A DNA stretch of 64,000 bases from CAZNXJ01 sp964577115 (GTDB lineage: Bacteria; Planctomycetota; Planctomycetia; Pirellulales; Pirellulaceae), in assembly GCA_964577115.1 (NCBI GenBank), contig CAZNXJ010000013.1, positions 1-64,000 on the forward strand, read 5' to 3'. Position 1 is the first letter of the stretch, and each line of letters begins with the position of its first letter. The translations under genes and the position numbers were made by a program. The notes below the pieces were generated by a model, which had not been told where the DNA came from, ran no database searches, and saw only the letters and a program-made list of their open reading frames with translations. This document shows, in pieces, positions 53,614 through 62,515 of this stretch.

Positions 53614-53715
53614 TTACGGAGTGCGAATGTGCCGCCGCTTCAGGCGACGAGCCTTCGCGTTTGCAGGACGCTTGCCGTGGTTGGCTTTTTTCAACTTTCG
53701 GTGCGGTTTAGCCAT
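53614..53715 (-). CDS. 33-residue basic protein, probable bL37-like ribosomal protein
   Basis: 33 residues rich in Lys, Arg and His with the core KKANHGKRPANAKARR. From memory, the ANHGKRPN motif matches the short ribosomal protein bL37 known from actinobacterial 70S structures; I could not align it. The frame is complete (ATG to TAA) on the minus strand and too short to appear in usual gene calls. It lies 57 bases after the RND gene and 85 before fabZ in the same direction. Composition rules out an ordinary enzyme. The role as a ribosomal protein is inferred. Confidence 0.6.
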   Translation of the reverse strand: MAKPHRKLKKANHGKRPANAKARRLKRRHIRTP

Positions 53716-53772
53716 GTTCAGCAGTGCTTCTGGATAGGTGAGTGCGGAAGGCGAGCGTTCACTCGCCAGAGA

Positions 53773-56511
53773 CTATAAGGTACCAGCAACGTCGTGGGCT
53801 GAGAAGGCGTTAGGAGCCACGGTTCTGCTCGCCCGCACAGCACGTCGCTGGGGGAGCCTGCCGTCCAAAACCGTGAGGACGGCCGGCAGGAAGATCAGGG
53901 ACATGACGAGGCAGCAGAAGACGCCGAGCGTCAGGACCTGGCCGAGGCTGCGGAGCCCCTGATGGTGGGCCACCATCATGCTGCCAAAGCCGACCATCGT
54001 CGTCGCCGACGTCAGGGCGATGGCCGTCGCCGTCGCGCTACCCAGCGTGTACGTGCCGCCTCGCCGCAAGAAATCATGGATTACGTGCACGCCGTTGTCG
54101 ATGCCAATGCCGATCAACAGAGGCAGTACGATCATGTTGGCGGCGTTGAGCGGAATGTCCAGCAGGCCCATCAAGCCAAGCGTCTGCGTGCAGCCCAGGG
54201 TTAGTGGCACGAGGGCCAGGCCGGTGTAGCGCACGCTCTTGAAATCGAGCATCAGAATGATCATGACGGCGAATGCGGCGTAAATGGCCGCGTGAATGTA
54301 GCTGCGCTGCATTTGGCGCGAGGCGTAGAACGTCTGCACCGGGTGACCGGTGACCCGCGGATCAACACGCTCGAGATCGCTGACGAAGGCTTGCAGCCGA
54401 TCCATGTCCCAAATGTCGCCGCTCGCAAAAATCCGCAGCGCGTGCCGACCATGAGCCCCCAGGAACCGAGCGCGCCAGGCTTGCGGCACGTCGTCCCAGT
54501 TCGGTGGTTCAGCCATGGCGAGCCTGCGGAGCATCGCCAGCCGTTCAAAGGTTTGCCGAGCGAACTCGACCTGGTACTGGCCGAGTCGGCGAGCGATCTC
54601 GTCGGGTGGAAGCTGTGCGATCAATTCATCGAGCCGCCGCAAGGCCTGCGACAAAAGCGGCGTGGCCGGATGGCCCGCGACCGATAGGCCCATCGCAATG
54701 GCCTGCCGCACGTGCTGCGGCTCGGTCGACGCGGGAACCAGCGACGGGTCGAACTGGTTAGGAAGCGTCGCGAGGGTGCTCGCGAGCTGCCGGATGCGCT
54801 CCTGCTTTTCCGGTAGCTCGGCCGTCAGACTCGCAATTTCCTCGACGCGTGCCACGGTCGGAAGTTGCTCAAACGCACGCTTGCGCTGAATCAGCTCGGC
54901 CGAGCTGTCGCACATGCTCACAGCAAACCAAACGCTCTGATCACCGCGCGACAACAAGCGCTTTTCCCACGCGACACTCTCCAGGTTATCCGCCTGAAGG
55001 TGCAGCAGATTATGGTCAAAACGCAGATGCGGTAGACCCGTCGCCAAGGCGGCCGTAATTAGCAGTCCCAAAACGATCGTAAAGCGGGGCGTCTGCGTTG
55101 CTGGACGACACAGCGCACTGACCGGAAGCGGCAAGGCAGCGTCCGCGGCTGGTCGGCGCCGTTCGCTCAGCAGGATCATCACCGGCAGTACCACGAGCGA
55201 GCCGATCAGGCACAGTAGCACTCCGCCGCCGGCAATCAGCCCAAGCTCGGCAATTCCCGTGAAGTCGCTCATTGCCGCCGCGAGAAAGGCGACGGCAGTC
55301 GTCACGGCGCCCGTCGTCATACCAGGGCCAATCTGACCGATCGATCGCGCGAGCGCGGCGGCCGAATCGACTTCGTTGTCCCGCAGCGATAAATAACGCG
55401 CCACCACGTGGATACCGAAGTCGATGCCAAGCCCCACGAGGATCGCGCCGAACGAGACGCTCAGCAAATTCAAATGCCCGACGCTCAGCGTAATAAACCC
55501 AAAGCACCAGGCGATGCCCAGCAGCAGATTGGTCACGGCCAAAAGCGGCAGACGCAGCTGGCCGAAACCCACGGTGAAGAGCAGGGCGACACCTAGGAGG
55601 CTATAGAGCGTTGCACGCGACATGTCGTGCTGGCTCGTTTGCATCTCGTCATGTTCGAGAATCGGCAGGCCGGTCAGGCCAATTTCGACGTGGGGATGCT
55701 GCGGTCGAACGTCCGCGATCACCTGCCGTAGCAAACCGATCTGCTCGGCGGAACCCTTACTCTGATGCTCTCCTCGCGCCACGGCGACCAGAATGAAGCC
55801 CAAACGGCCGTCGCTGGCCAAGAGATGCCCCGTGGACGAAACGACCGAGGCAGGTTGGACCGTCAGACCACCGGCCGGGTAACGCACGACGCCGGGCGAC
55901 TCGAGGGCCACATGAAGACTTTCGACCACCTCCGCGGCCCTCCGTTCGGCCTCCGCGGTGATTGCCGGTGTGGCCGAAGGAGCTTGCTGAGCCAGTTGCA
56001 CTTGCTGGATGGCGCCGAGCAAAATGTGTGCGGCGTTGAGATCACGAAAACCGTTTTGCGCCACCGGACGCATCTCGGCCACGAAATGCTCGGCCTGCCG
56101 CAGCTGGCTCGGTTCGAGAAAATAGAGCGCCTTCTGCTTGAGCTGCTCGACGTCTACGCGAAAAACAATGGACGAGAACTGATCGCTGTGGGCTTCGAGC
56201 TGTTCGCCGAGTGCATTGAGTGCGGCGACGACGTCCTCGCGCCGCGGCCCTTCGACGACCAGCACGGCGTCGTCGTCTTCGCCGAATTCATCGAGGTACG
56301 CGAGCCAGCGCTGGTTGAATTCGCTGTGGGGATTCAGCAGGTCGAGCCGGCTGGTCTTCATTTCGAGGCGCGTCGCGGCCAGCGTGCCAGCCGCGATTGC
56401 CAGCACAATGGCGGTTACGAGGACCGCGCGCGGCGCTCGGAGGGCGAGCCGAACTGTGAAAGACAAAGCCCGAGCCGCCAGAGAAACGGGCGGAATCCTT
56501 TCCGCAGACAT
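53773..56511 (-). CDS. RND/MMPL-family membrane protein, HpnN-like
   Basis: 912 residues with two RND repeats: a helix near 30-50, a first periplasmic domain (about 55-285), helices at about 305-450, a second periplasmic domain (about 500-730) and helices at about 750-880. Conserved segments are GAILVGLGIDFGIHVVARYL and IGIGIDNGVHVIHDFL, the RND Asp-containing helices. The layout resembles HpnN, which shuttles hopanoids to the outer membrane, and MmpL proteins. The substrate is inferred: no hopanoid synthesis gene is adjacent. Confidence 0.8.
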   Translation of the reverse strand: MSAERIPPVSLAARALSFTVRLALRAPRAVLVTAIVLAIAAGTLAATRLEMKTSRLDLLNPHSEFNQRWLAYLDEFGEDDDAVLVVEGPRREDVVAALNALGEQLEAHSDQFSSIVFRVDVEQLKQKALYFLEPSQLRQAEHFVAEMRPVAQNGFRDLNAAHILLGAIQQVQLAQQAPSATPAITAEAERRAAEVVESLHVALESPGVVRYPAGGLTVQPASVVSSTGHLLASDGRLGFILVAVARGEHQSKGSAEQIGLLRQVIADVRPQHPHVEIGLTGLPILEHDEMQTSQHDMSRATLYSLLGVALLFTVGFGQLRLPLLAVTNLLLGIAWCFGFITLSVGHLNLLSVSFGAILVGLGIDFGIHVVARYLSLRDNEVDSAAALARSIGQIGPGMTTGAVTTAVAFLAAAMSDFTGIAELGLIAGGGVLLCLIGSLVVLPVMILLSERRRPAADAALPLPVSALCRPATQTPRFTIVLGLLITAALATGLPHLRFDHNLLHLQADNLESVAWEKRLLSRGDQSVWFAVSMCDSSAELIQRKRAFEQLPTVARVEEIASLTAELPEKQERIRQLASTLATLPNQFDPSLVPASTEPQHVRQAIAMGLSVAGHPATPLLSQALRRLDELIAQLPPDEIARRLGQYQVEFARQTFERLAMLRRLAMAEPPNWDDVPQAWRARFLGAHGRHALRIFASGDIWDMDRLQAFVSDLERVDPRVTGHPVQTFYASRQMQRSYIHAAIYAAFAVMIILMLDFKSVRYTGLALVPLTLGCTQTLGLMGLLDIPLNAANMIVLPLLIGIGIDNGVHVIHDFLRRGGTYTLGSATATAIALTSATTMVGFGSMMVAHHQGLRSLGQVLTLGVFCCLVMSLIFLPAVLTVLDGRLPQRRAVRASRTVAPNAFSAHDVAGTL

Positions 56512-56836
56512 TCCTATGTGATCCCCCTTAGGGCGTCGAAAATCTCCGGCGGCACCAGCAACGTCGTGCGGATTCTACAGCGGAACGCCCCCGCACGGAA
56601 GGGAAATCAAGACCCGAGCGTTTCTGGTTCGTGTTGGGGGTCAATCTCGCGCGAGAGGAGGTGGGGTGCGACCGGACGAGCCGCCAGCAACGCCGTATTC
56701 TCCGCCAATAATCTGCCAGTCATTCCGCCAACCATCCTGCGGGGGCCCGTCCGTTGGAATAGCTCCCGAGCTGATTGCTCTCACTCGGCCTCCGGGCTAG
56801 GCTTGGGCTTGGTCTGCAAATCGAGAGGGAGTGTCG
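56512..56836. other. Intergenic region before the NHL protein gene
   Basis: 325 bases between divergent genes. Minus strand TAGAAT near 56572 is a possible -10 for the RND gene with a poor -35. A GAGGGA ribosome-binding site lies 6 bases before the ATG at 56837. Nothing else recognised. Confidence 0.35.
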
Positions 56837-57697
56837 ATGGTTGTGCGCGTTGTTCTGCGAGCCCTTTCCGCGCTCGTCATGTTTTGCGCGGCCTTGCCCG
56901 CGCTGGCTCAGCCGGTCATCGAGTACCCAATTGCGTTGGCCGTGAGTGGCCCGGAAACCTTCTATCTTGCCGATCGCAATCTGCCAGGAATCTGGCAGCA
57001 TGCCGGGGGTACGGGCGAGGTCTTCTTCGAGGGCCAAACCAAGTACCGTACGCCGCTCAACGGCGTGCGCTGCCTCGCGATCGACCGCGATGGCAAGCTG
57101 CTGGCCGGCGATAGTGCCACGCGCCAAGTGTATCGCTTCGACGACGACGGAACTCCTCACCCGCTCGCCACGCCGGCCGGCCAGCAAAACGTCGGCGCGC
57201 CCGGCATCCCCATGGGTCTCGCCGTCAACGACCAGAATGAAATCTTCATCGCCGATCTCGAATTCCATTGCATCTGGAAGCTGCCGCCCGAAGGAGGTGA
57301 TCCGTCGCTGTTCGCCGAGGTTCCCGCGCCGGTCGACATTGCCGCCGACAGCCAGCAGCACCTCTGGGTTGTCTCGCGCGACAAGGGAGCTGTCCGGCGG
57401 TTTGCGCCCGACGGTGCCGAGCAGGTTATCGTCCGCAATCAGCCGTTCAATTTTCCGCACGGAATCGCGGTGGATCCCGAGCAGCGTGCGTACGTCGTGG
57501 ATGGATATGCACGCTGCGTGTGGCGGATCATAAAGGGCGAGCCACCGCAGCGCTGGGTGACTCACGAGCGCTTTGTGAACCCCGTGGACATCCAATTTCA
57601 CGCCGACCAGCTCTACGTCGTTGATCCGCGAGCCCTCGCGCTGTTCGCCATCGGATTGGACGGCAGCGTGCGCATCGTAGAACTGGCGTCGCCGTAA
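56837..57697 (+). CDS. Secreted NHL-repeat beta-propeller protein
   Basis: 286 residues: signal peptide (about 1-24, ending ALAQP), then five or six NHL-type blades with repeating patterns such as GLAVNDQNEIFIADLEFHCIWK and GIAVDPEQRAYVVDGYARCVWR. A small periplasmic propeller, possibly a carbohydrate- or protein-binding or SMP-30-like module. No catalytic residues are identifiable. GAGGGA lies 6 bases before the ATG; GTG at 56831 is an alternative. Confidence 0.8.
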   Translation: MVVRVVLRALSALVMFCAALPALAQPVIEYPIALAVSGPETFYLADRNLPGIWQHAGGTGEVFFEGQTKYRTPLNGVRCLAIDRDGKLLAGDSATRQVYRFDDDGTPHPLATPAGQQNVGAPGIPMGLAVNDQNEIFIADLEFHCIWKLPPEGGDPSLFAEVPAPVDIAADSQQHLWVVSRDKGAVRRFAPDGAEQVIVRNQPFNFPHGIAVDPEQRAYVVDGYARCVWRIIKGEPPQRWVTHERFVNPVDIQFHADQLYVVDPRALALFAIGLDGSVRIVELASP

Positions 57698-57751
57698 GCG
57701 ACGTCGAACCGGCCTGGGAAAGGTTCGGCACTGGGCGAGTCCTGGCATACC

Positions 57752-58765
57752 CTAGTTGGCCGATGTGAAGCGAGCCAGATCGGCGAGCAACTGGCGCGCT
57801 CGGCCGCTGTCGATCGCTTCGGCGGCGCGCTCGGCACACGTCTTCAGATCGCCGTCCGAGTTTGCGATCCAGAGCGCGGCGGCCGAGTTCAAAACGACGA
57901 TGTCGCGCGCCGGGCCGCGTTCTCCGTCGAGCACTCGGCGGATCACCGCGGCGCTCGCATCCGGCCCCTCGGCCAACAGCGCCGTGAGCGGCTGACGAGC
58001 GATGCCAAACTGCTCGGGTTCCCAGATGAACGTTTCGCGGACGCCATCGGCGACCAGCGTGACTTCGGTTTCGGCAGCTAGCGTGACTTCGTCGAGCCCA
58101 TCGCGGCCGGTGACGATCGCCGCCCGCGCTGGGCCAAGTCGCTGGAGGGCTGCACTGATGAGCTCGCCCTTATGGCTGCGCCCGACACCCAGCAACTGGT
58201 ACGCAGCGCCGGCGGGATTGCAGAGCGGGCCAAGCAGGTTGAAGATCGTGGGGACTCCCAGCGAGCGGCGGGCGGCGGCGACGTGGCGCATCGCCGGGTG
58301 GAGTTGCGGTGCGAAACAGAACGCCAGTCCCAATTCATCCAGGCACCGCTCGACGGTCGAACACGCGGCTTCGATATTCACGCCCAGCGCGGTCAGCACG
58401 TCGGCCGATCCGGTCGAGCTGGTAATGCGCCGATTCCCGTGCTTGGCCACCGGCACGCCGGCCGCCGCGGTTACGATTGCGGCGGCCGTGCTGATGTTGA
58501 ACGTCCGCGCTCCATCGCCGCCCGTTCCGCACGTGTCGAGAATTCCCGAACGTTGTGAGCGGACCGGCACCATGTGCTGCCGCATCGCCGCGGCTGCCCC
58601 CGCGACCTCTTCGACGCTTTCCCCTTTCGCACGCAGCGCAAGTAAAAACTCCGCAATCTGCGCATCGGAGCACTCGCCACGCATCATGCGGTCGATGACC
58701 TGGCGCATTTCGTCTTGAGCCAGATCGCGGCCCGCAGTGACAAGTTGAATGGCTTCAGTGAGCAT
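57752..58765 (-). CDS. trpD: Anthranilate phosphoribosyltransferase
   Basis: 337 residues. PRPP-binding motif DTCGTGGDGARTFNIS, the KHGNRRITSSTGSADVLTALG block and FNLLGPLCNPA are intact. It transfers the phosphoribosyl group to anthranilate in tryptophan synthesis. The gene stands alone; no other trp gene lies nearby. It converges with the NHL gene. Confidence 0.97.
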   Translation of the reverse strand: MLTEAIQLVTAGRDLAQDEMRQVIDRMMRGECSDAQIAEFLLALRAKGESVEEVAGAAAAMRQHMVPVRSQRSGILDTCGTGGDGARTFNISTAAAIVTAAAGVPVAKHGNRRITSSTGSADVLTALGVNIEAACSTVERCLDELGLAFCFAPQLHPAMRHVAAARRSLGVPTIFNLLGPLCNPAGAAYQLLGVGRSHKGELISAALQRLGPARAAIVTGRDGLDEVTLAAETEVTLVADGVRETFIWEPEQFGIARQPLTALLAEGPDASAAVIRRVLDGERGPARDIVVLNSAAALWIANSDGDLKTCAERAAEAIDSGRARQLLADLARFTSAN

Positions 58766-58970
58766 GGCGGAGCAGGCGGGGGGCTGGAATGACGTACAGT
58801 AGACAGTAGTAGGGGGGCAGGGAACCTTTGAGGCTACCAGCCCTGCCGACGTCGGGAAAGGTCCCGCGGGCTTCCGGGCCTCTGGATCGGCATGCAGCGT
58901 GCACCCACGGGCCCTTCGTGTCCGGATCGGCTCCCTTGTTCCACCTATTGCCGAATTTTACAATCCGCTT

Positions 58971-59912
58971 ATGTCTAGGAAGGTGATCATCGATTGTTCG
59001 CCCGGCATTGACGATGCCGTCGCGCTGACTGCCGCGCTGTTCGACAGCCGCCTCGAAGTGGTCGCCATTACGGCGACCGAGGGGAGTGTATCCGCGCGGA
59101 CGGCGACGCGGAACGTTCAGGCTGTGGTCGAATATCTCGATCCGCCTCGGCTGCCGCGGCTTGGAACCGCGACCCCGCCGGACCGCATGCCGGAACTGAC
59201 GTTACGGCACATGCATGGCGAAGACGGCCTCGGCAACAGCGGGCTCGCCGTCGCTCAGCTCCATCAACAGCACCTGTCCGACAAGATCATTTGCGACGAG
59301 ATCCGCGCGGCCCCCGAGCAGGTTTCGATCCTTTGCCTGGGGCCTTTGACCAACATCGCCCGCGCGTTCAAGCGTGATCCGGGCATCGTGCGGCTCGTGG
59401 ATCGACTCATCATTTGTGGCGGATCGGTAGGGTGCGTCGGCAATATTGCGCCGGCTGCCGAGTACAACATGTACTACGATCCGCAGAGCGCGCGTGAGAT
59501 CTTTCGTTCGCCCACGACCAAAACCCTCGTGCCGCTCGACTGCACCCGCAAGGTGCCGTTCACACTTGATATGGTCGACCAGCTGCCGCCCGAATCGACG
59601 CGGGCGGGTTCGCTCTTGCGGCGTCTCATTCCGTTCTATTTCCGCGCGTACCACGAGACGTTTGGCGAAGAGTGCATTTTTCTGCATCGCACGATCACGG
59701 TGATCGCCGCTCTGCATCCCGAGCTGTTCGAGACGAGTGAAATGGCCGGCGATGTGGAAACGTCCGGCGAGCTGACGCTGGGAGCCACGATTTTCGACCG
59801 GCGCCAGGTGCCGACGTGGCGAGCGAACTGTGAGGTGGCGATGGATGCCGAGCCTGCCGCGGTCCGCGACGCCGTCATGCGCGCCCTGAATGAGGCGGGC
59901 CGAGCTAGCTGA
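58971..59912 (+). CDS. Inosine-uridine nucleoside hydrolase family protein, catalytic base replaced
   Basis: 313 residues of the IUNH fold. The metal-site motif reads VIIDCSPGIDDAVAL: Asp8, Asp14 and Asp15 are kept, but the residue equivalent to Asp10, the water-activating base and calcium ligand in C. fasciculata numbering, is Ser. Other family segments are present: ILCLGPLTNIARA, GGSVGCVGNIAPAAEYNMYYDP and the C-terminal GATIFDRR. So calcium binding may survive but normal hydrolysis is doubtful. ATG at 58971 fits the family N-terminus; the frame extends to 58899. Confidence 0.88.
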   Translation: MSRKVIIDCSPGIDDAVALTAALFDSRLEVVAITATEGSVSARTATRNVQAVVEYLDPPRLPRLGTATPPDRMPELTLRHMHGEDGLGNSGLAVAQLHQQHLSDKIICDEIRAAPEQVSILCLGPLTNIARAFKRDPGIVRLVDRLIICGGSVGCVGNIAPAAEYNMYYDPQSAREIFRSPTTKTLVPLDCTRKVPFTLDMVDQLPPESTRAGSLLRRLIPFYFRAYHETFGEECIFLHRTITVIAALHPELFETSEMAGDVETSGELTLGATIFDRRQVPTWRANCEVAMDAEPAAVRDAVMRALNEAGRAS

Positions 59913-59938
59913 GAAGAGAGCGCGGAAGAATACATGTT

Positions 59939-60000
59939 GCCGGCGGAGAAAGGAGGAAGGGAGTTTCCTTTACTCCGCTTCCATTCGTCCTTCCGCCGGC
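59939..60000. terminator. Bidirectional stem-loop between convergent genes
   Basis: 9-bp arms GCCGGCGGA (59939-59947) and TCCGCCGGC (59992-60000), enclosing a purine-rich half and a pyrimidine-rich half that pair further. It lies between the nucleoside hydrolase and HtrA gene ends. No T tract, but position and symmetry suggest transcription termination. Confidence 0.5.
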
Positions 60001-60020
60001 ACGCTGCTCGTTAGCGGGTG

Positions 60021-61193
60021 CTAATCCCGCTCGAAGCTGCTGCGGTTGCCGACTTCGATCTCGATGACGAGACGCTGACCGCCCCGGAAGACGCCGACCT
60101 CGACGCGCTTGCCAATCGGCGTCAGCGACACGCGATTGATCAGGTGGTTATCGTCGTCGACCGGCACGCCGTCGAAATCGATGATCACATCGTCGATTTG
60201 CAGTTGGGCCTTGTCGGCTGGCGAGTTCGGCGTAATGCCGGAAACGCGGGCGCCGCGCTTCCTCGGCAGGCCCAGCGCGAGGGCTTTATCGAGCGTGAAC
60301 TGGGAGTCGAGATGAACGCCGAGATACGCTCGCGTTACTCGGCCAGTCTCGATCAATTGCCGAGCCACCGCCATCGCCATGTTGATCGGGATGGCAAAAC
60401 CGATTCCTTCGCTGCCTCCGGACGAACTGGCGATCGCCGTGTTGATCCCGATGACTTCCCCACGCAGGTTCAGGAGCGGGCCGCCGCTGTTACCCGGATT
60501 GATGGCGGCGTCCGTTTGCAGGAAATCCTGATACTGGACACCGTCGCTACCCAGTTCGAGGTCACGCCGCCCTTTTGCGCTAATGATCCCGAACGTCACG
60601 CTGTGGCTCAGTCCGAACGGGCTGCCGACCGCCAGGACAAAGTCGCCGATCTCGATGACGTCGCTGTCGCCCAGCCGAGCGGGCGTGACGTGTTCGTCCG
60701 AAACCTCTACGACCGCCACATCGGTTCCCGGGTCATCCCAAACCGAAATCGGCCGCAACAGTCCTCCCTCGGCCGTCCGCAGCTCGATGTGCGACATGTC
60801 CGAGTCTTTGATGACGTGCCGGTTCGTCAGCACGAAATACCGGTCATGAATCTCGACGATTACCCCCGATCCGGCTTCTTCCACCGACGCCTTGTAGCGT
60901 GCCGTGCGGGTCTGTTTCTGAGCCTCGATATGCACGACTGTCGGCCGGACCAGTTTGACGACGTTCTTGAGCAGCCGTCCTTTCCGCTCGAGAAACTCGA
61001 CGTCTTCCGCGATCTGCTGTTCGAGCGCCTGCCGGTCCACGCTGGCGGTGATTTCGGCAGGTAAACGCTGCGAGGCCGAGCGCACCTGGGCCTCGGCGGG
61101 TGCAACCAGACAAGTGGCCAGAGCGACCGCGAGCAGTGCGGGGCGGACGAAAGCCGGGGCAGGGCAGCGGCGGTAATGCGCGGTGAAGGCCAT
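60021..61193 (-). CDS. HtrA/Deg-type periplasmic serine protease
   Basis: 390 residues: signal peptide (about 1-37, ending PAEAQ), a trypsin-like domain with the triad His (YFVLTNRHVIKD), Asp (DVAVVEV) and Ser (NPGNSGGPL), then one PDZ domain (about 285-385). DegP-type quality-control protease of the cell envelope. ATG at 61193 follows GGAG by 8 bases; the frame extends to 61289 without a signal-like start. Regulation is not obvious. Confidence 0.92.
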   Translation of the reverse strand: MAFTAHYRRCPAPAFVRPALLAVALATCLVAPAEAQVRSASQRLPAEITASVDRQALEQQIAEDVEFLERKGRLLKNVVKLVRPTVVHIEAQKQTRTARYKASVEEAGSGVIVEIHDRYFVLTNRHVIKDSDMSHIELRTAEGGLLRPISVWDDPGTDVAVVEVSDEHVTPARLGDSDVIEIGDFVLAVGSPFGLSHSVTFGIISAKGRRDLELGSDGVQYQDFLQTDAAINPGNSGGPLLNLRGEVIGINTAIASSSGGSEGIGFAIPINMAMAVARQLIETGRVTRAYLGVHLDSQFTLDKALALGLPRKRGARVSGITPNSPADKAQLQIDDVIIDFDGVPVDDDNHLINRVSLTPIGKRVEVGVFRGGQRLVIEIEVGNRSSFERD

Positions 61194-61282
61194 GCACGGA
61201 TCTCCTGAAAGACGAGCGTTTCGAATGGCCGGTCGCTGAGGGCCGAGGCCGATCGCCACCAGCAGGCTGTCTTTAAACACAA

Positions 61283-61335
61283 AGTGCACTGGCGCGTGGG
61301 CGTCTCACGTTCGAGACGCTTGGCGCGAGTGCACT
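61283..61335. repeat. Nested palindromes upstream of the HtrA gene
   Basis: The self-complementary octamer AGTGCACT occurs at 61283-61290 and 61328-61335. Between them GCGTCTC (61300-61306) pairs with GAGACGC (61313-61319). On DNA the two octamers could be paired operator sites; in RNA the inner stem could form. Confidence 0.45.
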
Positions 61336-61353
61336 GAGTTGCCCTGCTCCTGT

Positions 61354-61382
61354 CCGGCTCGGGGAGCGTGCCGCCGAGCCGG
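61354..61382 (-). terminator. Stem-loop after the DksA gene
   Basis: 9-bp arms (61354-61362 with 61374-61382), 14 bases downstream of the DksA stop. GC-rich, without a T tract, so termination is only suggested. Confidence 0.4.
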
Positions 61383-61396
61383 AACAGTCCGCCGAG

Positions 61397-61912
61397 CTAG
61401 GAGACGTCCATTTCCAGATCGTTCAGCACCACGTCATCGTCGCTGTCCGAATCGGACTCGGTGACGCGCGTCCAGTCGCTCGCCGAACGACCGTATTTCC
61501 CTCGTTTTTCCGCTTCGCGCTGCGCTTCGATGCACATCGTGGCATAGGGAAGCGCCTGTAGGCGGGCCAGAGGAATCGGCTTGCCCGTGACTTCGCAAAT
61601 GCCATAGGTACCGTTACGCATGCGTTCCAGCGCGTTCTCAATCTGCGCGAGCTCGCGGCTTTCCACTTCGGCGAGCTGCGAGTTGAGTTCGTCCTGAGCC
61701 GAATCAAGTGCGAAATCAACCACGTCGCCGCTCGACTGCTCGCGCAGTTCCTTCAAGGAACTCAAGTCGCCCGCCAGCGCTCGACGCAGCGCGTCTCGCC
61801 GGCGAATCAGCACTTGCCGCAACTTGAGAATTGCGTCTTTCCGCTTGTTCATGTTCTCTGCACCTTGCCTATCCGAACGCCCCTCGTCCATCCGTGATAC
61901 GCTGTCGTTCAT
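61397..61912 (-). CDS. DksA/TraR-family protein with half zinc finger
   Basis: 171 residues: a helical coiled-coil segment (about 25-95, which inserts into the RNA polymerase secondary channel in DksA) and a C-terminal zinc-finger-like region. It has YGICEVTG and ATMCIEAQ, keeping one Cys of each CxxC pair, as in some zinc-independent DksA paralogues. The acidic tail includes SDSDSDDD. ATG at 61912 is preferred because AGAGG precedes it by 5-6 bases; ATG at 61852 would drop 20 residues. The role would be ppGpp-linked transcription control, inferred from family. Confidence 0.85.
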   Translation of the reverse strand: MNDSVSRMDEGRSDRQGAENMNKRKDAILKLRQVLIRRRDALRRALAGDLSSLKELREQSSGDVVDFALDSAQDELNSQLAEVESRELAQIENALERMRNGTYGICEVTGKPIPLARLQALPYATMCIEAQREAEKRGKYGRSASDWTRVTESDSDSDDDVVLNDLEMDVS

Positions 61913-62515
61913 GAAAGCCTCTTGAGCCTCATTCCTACTCACGGCGCCGCCACTACGCTCCGTGGATTCCACGTAATCCGGTTCAGCGGCAACCAAACTA
62001 TAGTACGTCTGTCGCCAAAGAAGAGCTTCGAACCCGATTTCCCCCGCCCAGAATGCTCCTACGGGGAAAAACTCAACCATTAAACCTGGCCAGGTGGGCC
62101 TTTGCGAGGGCCACGGCCAATTGCGGAAACTGCCGCGGGTACCCGCCGGGAGCATGGGACACTTTTGCAGCCGGCGATGGGGTCGAACATCCCTGTCAAT
62201 ACCCACCGTCTGACGCTGCCCCGTACACGGCTTTCGGTTGGTTCCCGGCGAGCGGCAATGTTTGACGCTTTCCGATAATCGACAAATTTTGCCGCGGGGT
62301 GCACTTCTTTTTGGCCAATACCGGCAAGATGTGCCGGCAGACCGGCGCCCGTCCCGGCCATCTTTACCGGTTTGTCCGTCGCCGAGGGCGCGGCGGTTGA
62401 CCGGTTGGTTACCGCGAGCTAGATCCCTTTGGCCCATTGTGTGAAGGGCCGTGGGACAAGCGGAGTGAGCAGTGCCGCTCAGCTGCAGCGGGCTATCAGG
62501 AAGGCTGGATGATCG
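61913..62515. other. 603-base intergenic region with short hairpins
   Basis: No gene recognised. The part at about 62290-62400 is dense in CCGGT/ACCGG motifs, with a hairpin CCGGCA..TGCCGG (62324-62340). Promoters of the two divergent genes presumably lie here, but I cannot assign them. Confidence 0.35.

Noticed and set aside
55765..57114. 449-codon plus-strand frame opposite the RND gene
   Set aside because: Antisense shadow of the HpnN-like protein, without domain-like sequence.
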